Part shown: piece by piece, positions 50,727-58,879 of the stretch
How the letters are laid out: the number at the start of each line of letters is the position of its first letter
How positions within the stretch are numbered: position 1 is the stretch's first letter
NCBI RefSeq assembly: GCF_016901015.1
Contig: NZ_JAFEUP010000007.1
Span: 180,170 to 244,169, forward strand
Source: Zestomonas insulae
GTDB lineage: Bacteria; Pseudomonadota; Gammaproteobacteria; Pseudomonadales; Pseudomonadaceae
Direction of reading: 5' to 3'
Length of the DNA: 64,000 nucleotides
Made by a program: the position numbers and the translations under genes
The notes under the pieces: generated by a model
The model's database searches: none
Told to the model about the DNA's origin: nothing
The model's input: only the letters and a program-made list of their open reading frames with translations

Positions 50727-53279
50727 ATGATCGATATTGACCTCCAGCAACTGGTCCAGGCCTTGGATGCCGAGACCCGCCAGCACCTGGAAAACGCCGC
50801 CGAACGCTGCGTGCAACGCGGAGGCGGCCAGGTGCTGATCGAAGACCTGCTGCTGACCCTGCTGCTCCAGCCGCAGGGCCTGCTGGCCCATGCGCTGGAC
50901 CTGGCCGGTGTGGCCAGCGACGAGCTGGCGGCGAGCCTGCAACCGCGTCAGGAGCGCAGCGAATCGCGCAACCCGGTGCTCGCCCCGGCCCTGGTGCACT
51001 GGCTGCAGGATGCCTTGCTGCTCGCCCATTTCGAGTTGCGTCAGGCCCACGTCGACCCGCGCGCCCTGCTGCTGGTGCTGCTGCGCCAGCCGCTGCGCTA
51101 TGTCGGCAATCGCTGTCAGGCGCTGCTCGGCCGGATCGACAGCGCGCACCTGCGCGAGCACAGCCGGCCGGCTGCAGATGCCGCCGCGCCGCCCGCCAGT
51201 GCTGACGGATCGGCGCTGGCGCGCTTTACGCATAGCTTCACCGCGCAGGCCCGTGCTGGCCAGCTCGACCCGGTGCTGTGCCGCGATGCGGCGATCCGCC
51301 AAATGATCGACATCCTCGCCCGGCGCCGGAAGAACAACCCGATCGTGGTCGGAGAGGCCGGCGTCGGCAAAACCGCGCTGGTCGAAGGCCTGGCCCTGCG
51401 CATCGTCAGTGGCGAGGTGCCCGATGGGCTCAGGGACGTCGAACTGCTCGGCCTCGACCTCGGCCTGCTGCAGGCCGGCGCCAGCCTCAAGGGCGAATTC
51501 GAACGCCGCCTGCAGGCGGTAATCGACGAGGTGCAGAGCTCACCGCAGCCGATCATCCTGTTCATCGACGAGGCGCATTGCCTGATCGGCGCCGGCAACT
51601 CGGCCGGTGCCTCGGATGCCGCCAACCTTCTCAAACCGGCATTGGCGCGCGGCGAGTTGCGCACCATCGCCGCCACCACCTGGCGCGAGTACCGCCAACA
51701 CTTCGAGAAAGACCCGGCGCTGGCCCGGCGCTTCCAGGCGGTGCACCTGCACGAACCCAGCGTCGACGAGGCGGTCACCATTCTGCGCGGCCTGGCGCCA
51801 CGCTACGCCGCGAGCCACGGCATCTACCTGCGCGACGATGCGGTGCGCGCCGCCGCCGAACTGTCCAGCCGCTACCTCAGCGGTCGCCAACTCCCCGACA
51901 AGGCGGTCGATGTGCTGGACACCGCCTGCGCGCGGGTGCGCACCAGCCTGGCCAGCGCACCGGCCAGCCTCGAGCGCCTGCGCGGCGACATCGCCGCCGC
52001 CGAGCGCCAGTGCCATGCGCAGCGCGCCGACCTGGCGCTCGGCCTGGCCATCGACACGCCGGCCCTGCAGGCACTCGAAGCGCAGCTGGCGAACAGTCGC
52101 GTCGACCTGCGCGTGCTGGAGCAGCGCTGGCACAGCCAACGGACGCAGGCCGAACGGCTGCTGACGCTGCGCCGGCAAGCGGCCGAAGGGCACGACGACA
52201 CCGCTCGCGACGAACTGCAGCAGTTGCAGGCCGCCCTTGACGCCCTGCCTGGCGACGAGCGCCTGGTCGATCACGAAGTCTGCCCGCGGCTGGTCGCCGA
52301 AGTGCTGCATCAGTGGACGGGGGTGCCGCGCGAACAGCTGGCCGGCGAACACAACGCCCGGGTGATGGCCTTCGCCGCCGACCTGGCGCAGCGGGTGCGC
52401 GGCCAGCCCCAGGCGGTCAGCGCCCTCGACCAGGCGCTGCGCGCCAACGCTTGCGGGCTGAACACTGCCGAAGCGCCGGTCGGCGTATTCCTGCTGGTCG
52501 GCCCCAGCGGCGTGGGCAAGACCGAGACGGCCCGTGCGCTCGCCGACCTGCTGTACGGCGGCGAACAGTTCCTCACCACCCTGAACATGGGCGAGTTCCA
52601 GGAAAAGCACAGCGTCTCGCGCCTGATCGGTGCGCCGCCCGGGTATGTCGGTTACGGCGAGGGCGGCATGCTCACCGACGCGGTGCGGCGCAAACCCTAC
52701 TCGGTGATCCTCCTCGACGAAGTCGAGAAGGCCGATCCCGAAGTGCTCAACCTGTTCTACCAGATCTTCGACCGCGGCAGCGCCAGCGACAGCGAGGGGC
52801 GGCCGGTCGATTTTCGCAACTGCCTGATCCTGCTCACCTCCAATCTCGCCAGCGATCGCCTCAGCGCGCTCTGCGCCGAGGGTCAACGGCCCAGCGCGGA
52901 AGCCCTCGAGCAGGCGATTCGCCCGCAGCTACTGGCGCATTTCAAGCCCGCCTTGCTGGCGCGCATGCGCGTGGTGCCCTACTACCCGGTCGACGACACG
53001 CTGCTGCAGGAACTGTTGGAACTCCGGCTGGCGCGCTTCGCCGCGCGCCTGGCGACCCGCCGGGTCGGCTTCAGCTACAGCGCCGCGCTGCTCGGCCAAC
53101 TGAGCGAACGCTGCCGTCAGGGCGATGGCGGCGCCCGGCTAATCGACCAACTGCTCGAACGCCAGCTGCAACCGCCCATTGTCGATCGCCTGCTGCTGCA
53201 GCTGGCCGGCGGCGCGCCCCTGCGCCATGTGCACGCCACCCTGGATGGCGAAGGAGCCCTGATCTGTGAGTTCGCTTAA
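50727..53279 (+). CDS. clpV: T6SS sheath-disassembly ATPase ClpV (TssH)
   Basis: An AAA+ unfoldase that recycles the contracted TssBC sheath. The 850 residues comprise an N-domain (about 1-150) and D1 with Walker A GEAGVGKTA near 210 and Walker B ILFIDEAH near 275. A coiled-coil middle (about 415-510) follows, then D2 with Walker A GPSGVGKTE near 595 and Walker B VILLDEVEKAD near 668. ATG 50727 (MIDIDLQQL) is chosen because AAGGA sits 8 bases before it; an ATG at 50718 abuts that site. Confidence 0.96.
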   Translation: MIDIDLQQLVQALDAETRQHLENAAERCVQRGGGQVLIEDLLLTLLLQPQGLLAHALDLAGVASDELAASLQPRQERSESRNPVLAPALVHWLQDALLLAHFELRQAHVDPRALLLVLLRQPLRYVGNRCQALLGRIDSAHLREHSRPAADAAAPPASADGSALARFTHSFTAQARAGQLDPVLCRDAAIRQMIDILARRRKNNPIVVGEAGVGKTALVEGLALRIVSGEVPDGLRDVELLGLDLGLLQAGASLKGEFERRLQAVIDEVQSSPQPIILFIDEAHCLIGAGNSAGASDAANLLKPALARGELRTIAATTWREYRQHFEKDPALARRFQAVHLHEPSVDEAVTILRGLAPRYAASHGIYLRDDAVRAAAELSSRYLSGRQLPDKAVDVLDTACARVRTSLASAPASLERLRGDIAAAERQCHAQRADLALGLAIDTPALQALEAQLANSRVDLRVLEQRWHSQRTQAERLLTLRRQAAEGHDDTARDELQQLQAALDALPGDERLVDHEVCPRLVAEVLHQWTGVPREQLAGEHNARVMAFAADLAQRVRGQPQAVSALDQALRANACGLNTAEAPVGVFLLVGPSGVGKTETARALADLLYGGEQFLTTLNMGEFQEKHSVSRLIGAPPGYVGYGEGGMLTDAVRRKPYSVILLDEVEKADPEVLNLFYQIFDRGSASDSEGRPVDFRNCLILLTSNLASDRLSALCAEGQRPSAEALEQAIRPQLLAHFKPALLARMRVVPYYPVDDTLLQELLELRLARFAARLATRRVGFSYSAALLGQLSERCRQGDGGARLIDQLLERQLQPPIVDRLLLQLAGGAPLRHVHATLDGEGALICEFA

Positions 53280-54804
53280 TCAACTGCCGGCGCTGCTCGC
53301 CCAGGTCCCGCAACCGCTGCGCTACGCCGAAGCGCTGCTCGCGCGTTTCATCGAACTGGCCGCGGTCGAGCAGGCCGACGAGGTACTCAGCACCCTGCTG
53401 CAGTCCGCGGCCGCACTGTGTGCCTGCCCGTTGGCGCAGCTCTATCTGCTCGACGACAGCCACACGCAGCTGACCCTGGCCGGCCAGTGGCTGGATGGCC
53501 GCGCCACTTTGCACAGCGCGGCTCGACTGCCCAGCGACTACGCCGGCGATCAGTTGCTGCAGTACTGCCTGTGCCAGAACCAGCCGCTCAGCCTCGGCGA
53601 GCTGGTGCCTAGCCTGCACCCGGTCGACTTCCTGCCGACCGGTGCCCGTCCTTGGCGCAGCCTGCTCTGCCTGCCAGTCCGCACAGCGCAAGGCCAGATA
53701 CGCGGGGTGCTGCTGTGCGCCGATCGTGGCCCGCAGGTACTCGACAGCTTCGCCGTCTCGCTCGGCCAGCTAGCCACCTTCGCCCTCGCGCGCTGGCACA
53801 ACCTGCAGCAGCCCTGTCCAGCTGCGCGCCCGCCGGGCAGTGCCGCACCGCGCGCCGAGATGGCCAGCGACTATGGCCTGATCGGCGACAGCACGGCGAT
53901 GCAGGCAATGTACCGGCTGATCGGCAAGGTGCTGCACAACCCCACCAGCGTGTTGCTCAGCGGCGAAACCGGTACTGGCAAGGAGCTGGTCGCCCGCGCC
54001 ATTCACCGTCACGGCAGCCGCAGCAACCGCGCATTCATCGTGCAGAACTGCGCGGCGCTGCCGGAAAGCCTGCTGGAAAGCGAACTGTTCGGCTGCCGCA
54101 AGGGCGCGTTCACCGGCGCCGAGCGTGACCGCAAGGGGCTCTTCGATGCTGCCGACGGCGGCACGCTGTTCCTCGACGAGATTGGCGACATGCCGCTCAG
54201 CCTGCAGGCCAAGCTGCTGCGCGTGCTGCAGGAAGGCGAAGTGCGCCCGCTGGGCAGCAGCACCACGCATCGCGTCGACGTGCGCCTGATTGCCGCCACC
54301 CACCATGACCTGCGCGCGCTGGTCGAGCAAGGACGCTTCCGCGAAGACCTGTTCTATCGCCTGGCGGTATTCCCCATCGAGCTGCCGCCGCTGCGCACCC
54401 GCGAGCAGGACATCCTCAACCTGGCCCGGCACTTCGCCGAACAGGCCTGCGCTCAACTGCAGCGCAGCCCCTGTCGCTGGTCCGACGCCGCCCTCGCGCA
54501 GCTGGCCGGCTACCGCTTCCCCGGCAACGTGCGCGAGCTCAAGGGTCTGGTCGAACGCGCCGTGTTGCTCTGCGACGGCAACCGTTTGCTGCCCGAACAC
54601 CTCAGCCTGCAGCCACGCCAGACAGCGGACGACGCACCGCAGAACCTGCGCGCCCGGCTCGAGCACGTCGAGCGCAACCTGCTGCTCGATTGCCTGCGCA
54701 GCAACCGCGGCAACCAGAGCCGCGCGGCCCGCGAGCTCGGTCTGCCCCGCCGCACCCTGCTGTACCGGATGAATCGCCTGCGCATTGCCCCCGGCGAAAT
54801 CTGA
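53266..54804 (+). CDS. Sigma54-dependent activator in the T6SS operon (Sfa2-like)
   Basis: A 512-residue bacterial enhancer-binding protein. A GAF-like N-domain (about 25-180) is followed by an AAA+ domain with Walker A GETGTGKE (233-240). The sigma54-contact loop GAFTGA (280-285) is intact and Walker B is LFLDEI. A Fis-type HTH (about 470-510; SRAARELGLPRRTLLYRMNRL) ends the protein. It should activate sigma54 RNA polymerase, as Sfa2 and Sfa3 do in P. aeruginosa H2/H3 T6SS. The start is GTG with AAGGAG 9 bases upstream, overlapping clpV by 14 bases. Confidence 0.93.
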   Translation: MSSLNQLPALLAQVPQPLRYAEALLARFIELAAVEQADEVLSTLLQSAAALCACPLAQLYLLDDSHTQLTLAGQWLDGRATLHSAARLPSDYAGDQLLQYCLCQNQPLSLGELVPSLHPVDFLPTGARPWRSLLCLPVRTAQGQIRGVLLCADRGPQVLDSFAVSLGQLATFALARWHNLQQPCPAARPPGSAAPRAEMASDYGLIGDSTAMQAMYRLIGKVLHNPTSVLLSGETGTGKELVARAIHRHGSRSNRAFIVQNCAALPESLLESELFGCRKGAFTGAERDRKGLFDAADGGTLFLDEIGDMPLSLQAKLLRVLQEGEVRPLGSSTTHRVDVRLIAATHHDLRALVEQGRFREDLFYRLAVFPIELPPLRTREQDILNLARHFAEQACAQLQRSPCRWSDAALAQLAGYRFPGNVRELKGLVERAVLLCDGNRLLPEHLSLQPRQTADDAPQNLRARLEHVERNLLLDCLRSNRGNQSRAARELGLPRRTLLYRMNRLRIAPGEI

Positions 54805-54842
54805 GCGCGCCGGCCACCCCTTCACACCTTGAGGAATCATCG

Positions 54843-54968
54843 ATGCCCCTCCGCTACCTCGCCGCCCTGCTCGCCCTGGCCTTGAGCCTGGCCGGCTGCG
54901 CGGCCAACTACCGCTACGACGACGCCGACTACCGCCCGCTCGGCGACCCGCAGGTGCTCAACCGCTAG
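54843..54968 (+). CDS. T6SS-linked mini-lipoprotein (OrfX-like)
   Basis: A 41-residue peptide with a lipoprotein signal. Basic MPLRY, a hydrophobic run and lipobox SLAGC give the lipidated cysteine at residue 19, leaving a mature part of only 23 residues rich in Tyr/Asp (NYRYDDADYRPL). GAGGA lies 7 bases before ATG 54843, which argues for real translation. It sits between the sigma54 activator and fha, the position of OrfX in the P. aeruginosa H2 locus (recalled). Function is unknown; TssJ is a separate gene downstream. Confidence 0.75.
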   Translation: MPLRYLAALLALALSLAGCAANYRYDDADYRPLGDPQVLNR

Positions 54969-54995
54969 GCCCCGTTCACAGGAGCAACAATCGCC

Positions 54996-56171
54996 ATGGA
55001 ATTGGTATTTGAGATCGTCAGCGCCCAGCAGTTCGTGCCGGGCCAGCAGGCGAGCAAGCGCTTCAAGCAGGCCGGCGGCAGCATCGGCCGCCACCCGGAT
55101 TGCGACTGGCCGCTGCCCGATGCCAAGCGCGTCATTTCCGCCCGTCACGCACTGGTGAGTTTTCGCGAGGGCGCCTACTACCTCACCGACACCAGCAGCA
55201 ACGGCACGCTGCGCAAGGGTGCGGCGCGTCTGCCCAAACAGCAGGCGCAGCGTATCGCCCATGGCGATACCTTCTGCCTGGGCGACTTCGAGATTCGCGC
55301 GCGCCTGGTGCAGGACCCCGCACGTTTCGATGGCGTCGTCGGCCTGCCGGTCGCCGCCGGCAGCCTGATTCCCGACGATGCCTTCCTCGACCTCGACCCG
55401 CTAGTCGCCCTGGATCAGCAGGCGCACGCTTACCTGGCACAGGTCGAGCCGCAGCCGGTCACATCCGCGCTCCAGCCGCACGACCACTTGGCCGTCGAGC
55501 TGCACCAGCTGCCGCTGCCCCAGCTGGTGGCCGCGGTGGCGGCTCCGGCGCCGCAACCGGCACGACCCGCCGCGCCTAATGCGAGCTTCTGGGAGGCTTT
55601 TGCCGGCGCCCTGGGTGTCCCCTTCGACACGCTCGATGCGCAACAGCGCGAGGCGCTGGCGCTGCAGGTCGCGCGGCTGTTGCGTCAGTGCATTGCCGGG
55701 CTGCAGCAAGGCCTGCACACGCGCGATGCGCTGAAGCGCGAGCTGCGCCTGCCGCTGGGCAGCCCGCCAGCCCCCGGCAGCACTGCGCTCCAGCACGCCG
55801 CCGACCCCGCCAGCGCCATGCACGCCATGCTCGGCCTCGATGGCCGGCAGCCGCTGGCCGCGGAGCAGATCCTGCGCAGCACCTTCCACGAGCTGCAGGC
55901 CCACCAGCTGGCACTGGTCGCCGCCAGCCAGGCCGCCGTCACGGCCGTGCTCGCGCAGTTCGCCCCAGAACAGCTGACGCAGCGCTTCGATGAGCAACAC
56001 AAGCCGCTGCTGGCCACCGCCGGCAGCCGCTGGCGCGCTTATCGCCGCCTGCACCGGCGCCTGCAACGCGACGACGAGTGGCGCGAAGGCCTGCTCACCG
56101 GCGATTTCGCCCGTAGCTACGACGAGCAGGTGCGCCTGACCGCCACCCTCGACGCCACCCAACAAGGATGA
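54996..56171 (+). CDS. T6SS FHA-domain protein (TagH/Fha)
   Basis: Fha proteins bind phosphothreonine and act with the T6SS kinase/phosphatase pair. In 391 residues, the FHA domain (about 5-105) has GGSIGRHPDC, VISARHALVSF and DTSSNGT, its phosphopeptide-binding residues. A Pro-rich linker (about 120-190) precedes a conserved T6SS-specific C-terminal domain (about 195-390; FWEAFAGALGVP). AGGAG precedes the ATG. It overlaps the tssJ start region. Confidence 0.93.
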   Translation: MELVFEIVSAQQFVPGQQASKRFKQAGGSIGRHPDCDWPLPDAKRVISARHALVSFREGAYYLTDTSSNGTLRKGAARLPKQQAQRIAHGDTFCLGDFEIRARLVQDPARFDGVVGLPVAAGSLIPDDAFLDLDPLVALDQQAHAYLAQVEPQPVTSALQPHDHLAVELHQLPLPQLVAAVAAPAPQPARPAAPNASFWEAFAGALGVPFDTLDAQQREALALQVARLLRQCIAGLQQGLHTRDALKRELRLPLGSPPAPGSTALQHAADPASAMHAMLGLDGRQPLAAEQILRSTFHELQAHQLALVAASQAAVTAVLAQFAPEQLTQRFDEQHKPLLATAGSRWRAYRRLHRRLQRDDEWREGLLTGDFARSYDEQVRLTATLDATQQG

Positions 56172-56176
56172 TGACC

Positions 56177-56668
56177 ATGCGCCTGCTAACCGCCCCGCTG
56201 CTGTGCGGCCTGCTCGCCCTGAGCGGCTGCGCCGCCGTGCTGCCCTATTCCGAGCTGACCAAGCTCGACCTGTCGCTACGCGCCAGTGAACATCTCAACC
56301 CCGATCTGCACGGCCGTCCCTCGCCCATCGTGGTGCGGCTGATCGAGCTGAAACATCCGGTCGCCTTCGAGAATGCCGATTTCTTCGCGCTCTACCAGAA
56401 CGCCAAGGAAACCCTGCTACGCGATCGCGTCGCCGAGGAAGAGCTAGAACTGCGCCCCGGTGCAACGCAACAGCTCAAACTCTCAGTGCAGCCGGGTAGC
56501 CGCTATGTCGGAGTGCTGGCGGCCTACCGCGATCTGCCGGAAGCGCGCTGGCGCTATGTGATCACCCTCGAACCGCGCATGCGCAACCGTAGCGACCTGC
56601 AGCTCGATGCCCTGGGCATCCAGCCCACAGATAGCGCCGCGACGCTGGCGGATGAGGTCAGCCGATGA
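56177..56668 (+). CDS. tssJ: T6SS outer-membrane lipoprotein TssJ
   Basis: TssJ anchors the TssJLM membrane complex to the outer membrane. The 163-residue lipoprotein has the lipobox ALSGC with Cys at about residue 18, and a transthyretin-like domain with VVRLIELKHPVAFENADFF. ATG 56177 is preferred: AAGGA lies 8 bases upstream, whereas the ATG at 56168 touches it. Its end overlaps tssK by ATGA. Confidence 0.94.
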   Translation: MRLLTAPLLCGLLALSGCAAVLPYSELTKLDLSLRASEHLNPDLHGRPSPIVVRLIELKHPVAFENADFFALYQNAKETLLRDRVAEEELELRPGATQQLKLSVQPGSRYVGVLAAYRDLPEARWRYVITLEPRMRNRSDLQLDALGIQPTDSAATLADEVSR

Positions 56669-57996
56669 GTCCGCGCAAAGTGGTATGGCAGGAAGGCATG
56701 CTGCTGCGCCCGCAGCATTTCCAGCAGCATGATCGCTATGTCGAACACCAGTTGTGCGCCCGCGTGCACAGCCTGCTGCGGCATGCCTGGGGTTTCGCCG
56801 AACTGCAACTGGATCGTCCCTGCCTGGCCCTCGGCAAGCTGCTGGTCAACCGCGCCAGCGGCCTGCTGCCGGACGGCACGCTGTTCACGATTGGCGCCGG
56901 TGACGCGCCGCTGGCCCTGGATATTCCGCCGCACACCCAGGACGCCACCGTTTACCTCTGCCTGGCCTTGGCTAGCGCCGAGCAGGTCGACACCCGCCGC
57001 GAGGAACAGCAGGAGCTGCGCGTGCGGTACGTGGCCACCGATCTCGAGGTGGCCGACGCCAACGCCGGCGAATCGAACAGCGGCATGATCAGCTGCGCCC
57101 ACCTCGATCTGCGCCTGCAGCTCGGCGACACGCCGCAGGATGCCGGCCTGGTGCGCCTGCCGGTATGCCGGGTAGATAGCGTTAGCGCCGACGGGCGCGT
57201 ACACCTCGACGAGCAGTACATTCCCAGCCTGCTCGACGTGCACGCCCATGTCGGGCTGCTCGCCCTGCTCAAGGAGGCCCTCGGCCTGCTCACCCAGCGC
57301 GGCGACTGCCTGGCCGAGCGGGTCCGCGCCTGCGCCGCGCCGGGCACCGCGGAGATGGGCGACTTCTTGCTGCTGCAGATGATCAACCGCTGCGAGCCGC
57401 AACTGCGCCACTGCCTCGAACAGCCGTCGCTGCACCCCGAGCAGCTCTACCGCGAGCTGCTGGCGGTGTTCGGCGAGCTGGCCACCTTCACCGGCGAGCA
57501 GCGCCGCCCACAGCTGCAGATTGGCTACCGACACGCCGATCTGGCCGCGTCGTTCGGACCGTTGATGGACGGTCTGCGCCTGGCGCTGTCGATGGTGCTC
57601 GAGCAGCACGCCATCGAATTGCCGCTGCAGACGCGCCAGTACGGCATTCAGGTCGCCCCGCTGTTCGATCACCGCCTGCTCGGCTCGGCAAGCTTCGTGC
57701 TCGCCGCCAGCGCGCAGGGTGATACGTCCATGCTCCGCCAGCGTCTGCCGTCCCAGCTGAAGATCGGCGCCGTGGAACGCATCCGCCAACTGGTCAACCT
57801 GCACCTGCCGGGCATCCGTCTGCAGCCATTGCCGGTGGCGCCGCGCCAGCTGCCCTACCACGCCGGGAAAAGCTACTTCGTGCTGCAACTTAGCGACGAC
57901 GACCGTGCGCAGCTGGAGAGCTCCGGCGGCTTCGCCTTCCACCTGGCCGGGGACTGTCCCGGCCTCGAACTGAAATTTTGGGCCATCAGGGAATGA
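56665..57996 (+). CDS. tssK: T6SS baseplate-membrane linker TssK
   Basis: TssK connects baseplate wedges to TssL/TssM. The 443 residues start with the family motif VVWQEGMLLRPQHFQQHDRYVE. Other blocks are RVDSVSADGRVHLDEQYIPSLL near residue 172, and LPGIRLQPLPVAPRQLPYHAG near 370. Length is typical. GAGG precedes the ATG, which overlaps the tssJ stop. Confidence 0.97.
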   Translation: MSPRKVVWQEGMLLRPQHFQQHDRYVEHQLCARVHSLLRHAWGFAELQLDRPCLALGKLLVNRASGLLPDGTLFTIGAGDAPLALDIPPHTQDATVYLCLALASAEQVDTRREEQQELRVRYVATDLEVADANAGESNSGMISCAHLDLRLQLGDTPQDAGLVRLPVCRVDSVSADGRVHLDEQYIPSLLDVHAHVGLLALLKEALGLLTQRGDCLAERVRACAAPGTAEMGDFLLLQMINRCEPQLRHCLEQPSLHPEQLYRELLAVFGELATFTGEQRRPQLQIGYRHADLAASFGPLMDGLRLALSMVLEQHAIELPLQTRQYGIQVAPLFDHRLLGSASFVLAASAQGDTSMLRQRLPSQLKIGAVERIRQLVNLHLPGIRLQPLPVAPRQLPYHAGKSYFVLQLSDDDRAQLESSGGFAFHLAGDCPGLELKFWAIRE

Positions 57997-58001
57997 CTGC
58001 C

Positions 58002-58862
58002 ATGCACGACAGGGACTACCAGGACGACCGCACGGTGCTGCTCGACCCGGCGGACGCCGACCAGCCACGCCGCCCGCTCGGCGATGTCGCCGTGCCGCCG
58101 CGCTACGAACAACTCGAGGAGCGCATGCGCCTCGCCGCGCGCCTGCGCCCGGCGGAGTGCTTCAACTTCAGCCTCAACCCGCTGGTCGGCGCGGCCACCC
58201 CGTTGCTGGCGAGCCTGGTGCGCTTACGCCATGGCGCGGGCGACGAAACCCTCGACACGCTGCAGGAACGCCTGGTCGGTGAAGTGAAACAGTTCGAGTA
58301 CCGCGCCCTGCAGGACGGTGGCGAGAACAGCCAGGTGCTCGCCGCTCGCTATGTGCTGTGCACGGTCCTCGACGAGGCAGTGAGTACCACCCCTTGGGGA
58401 GACGCCGGCGAATGGTCGCGGATGAGCCTGCTCAGCCGCTTCCACAACGAGACGTTCGGTGGCGAAAAGGTATTCCAGCTGCTCGAACGGCTGTCGGCCA
58501 ACCCGCTCAAGCATCTGCCCATGCTCGAACTGCTCTACCTGTGCCTGGCGCTCGGCTTCGAGGGCAAGTACCGCGTGTTGTCACGCGGTGCGCAGGCGCT
58601 GGAGCTGCTCCGCGACGAGCTGTACCGCAGCATCCGCCAGCTGCGTGGCGAGGTGCCGCGCGAGCTGTCGCCGCATGGTTTGGGCTCGCCCGCGCGCGGT
58701 CAGCGCCTGGTGCGCATCGTGCCCTGGTGGCTGATCGGTCTGTTCACCCTGACCTGTCTGGCCAGCCTCTACGGGGTCTTCGCCTGGGTGCTCGGCGAAC
58801 AGCGCGCCGCTGTGCTGCGGCCCTACCAAACCCTCGACGTGCCGCACGTCGCACCGCAGTGA
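58002..58862 (+). CDS. tssL: T6SS inner-membrane protein TssL (DotU-like)
   Basis: TssL forms the inner-membrane complex with TssM. It is 286 residues from ATG 58002, with a cytoplasmic DotU domain (FNFSLNPLVGAATPLLASLV, then LDEAVSTTPWG). One C-terminal membrane helix (about 235-262) is followed by a short periplasmic tail and no peptidoglycan-binding extension. AGGGA lies 9 bases before this ATG; the in-frame ATG at 57993 abuts it. The first 20 residues are charged. Confidence 0.94.
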   Translation: MHDRDYQDDRTVLLDPADADQPRRPLGDVAVPPRYEQLEERMRLAARLRPAECFNFSLNPLVGAATPLLASLVRLRHGAGDETLDTLQERLVGEVKQFEYRALQDGGENSQVLAARYVLCTVLDEAVSTTPWGDAGEWSRMSLLSRFHNETFGGEKVFQLLERLSANPLKHLPMLELLYLCLALGFEGKYRVLSRGAQALELLRDELYRSIRQLRGEVPRELSPHGLGSPARGQRLVRIVPWWLIGLFTLTCLASLYGVFAWVLGEQRAAVLRPYQTLDVPHVAPQ

Positions 58863-58879
58863 TGCAGGGATGAATTGAT

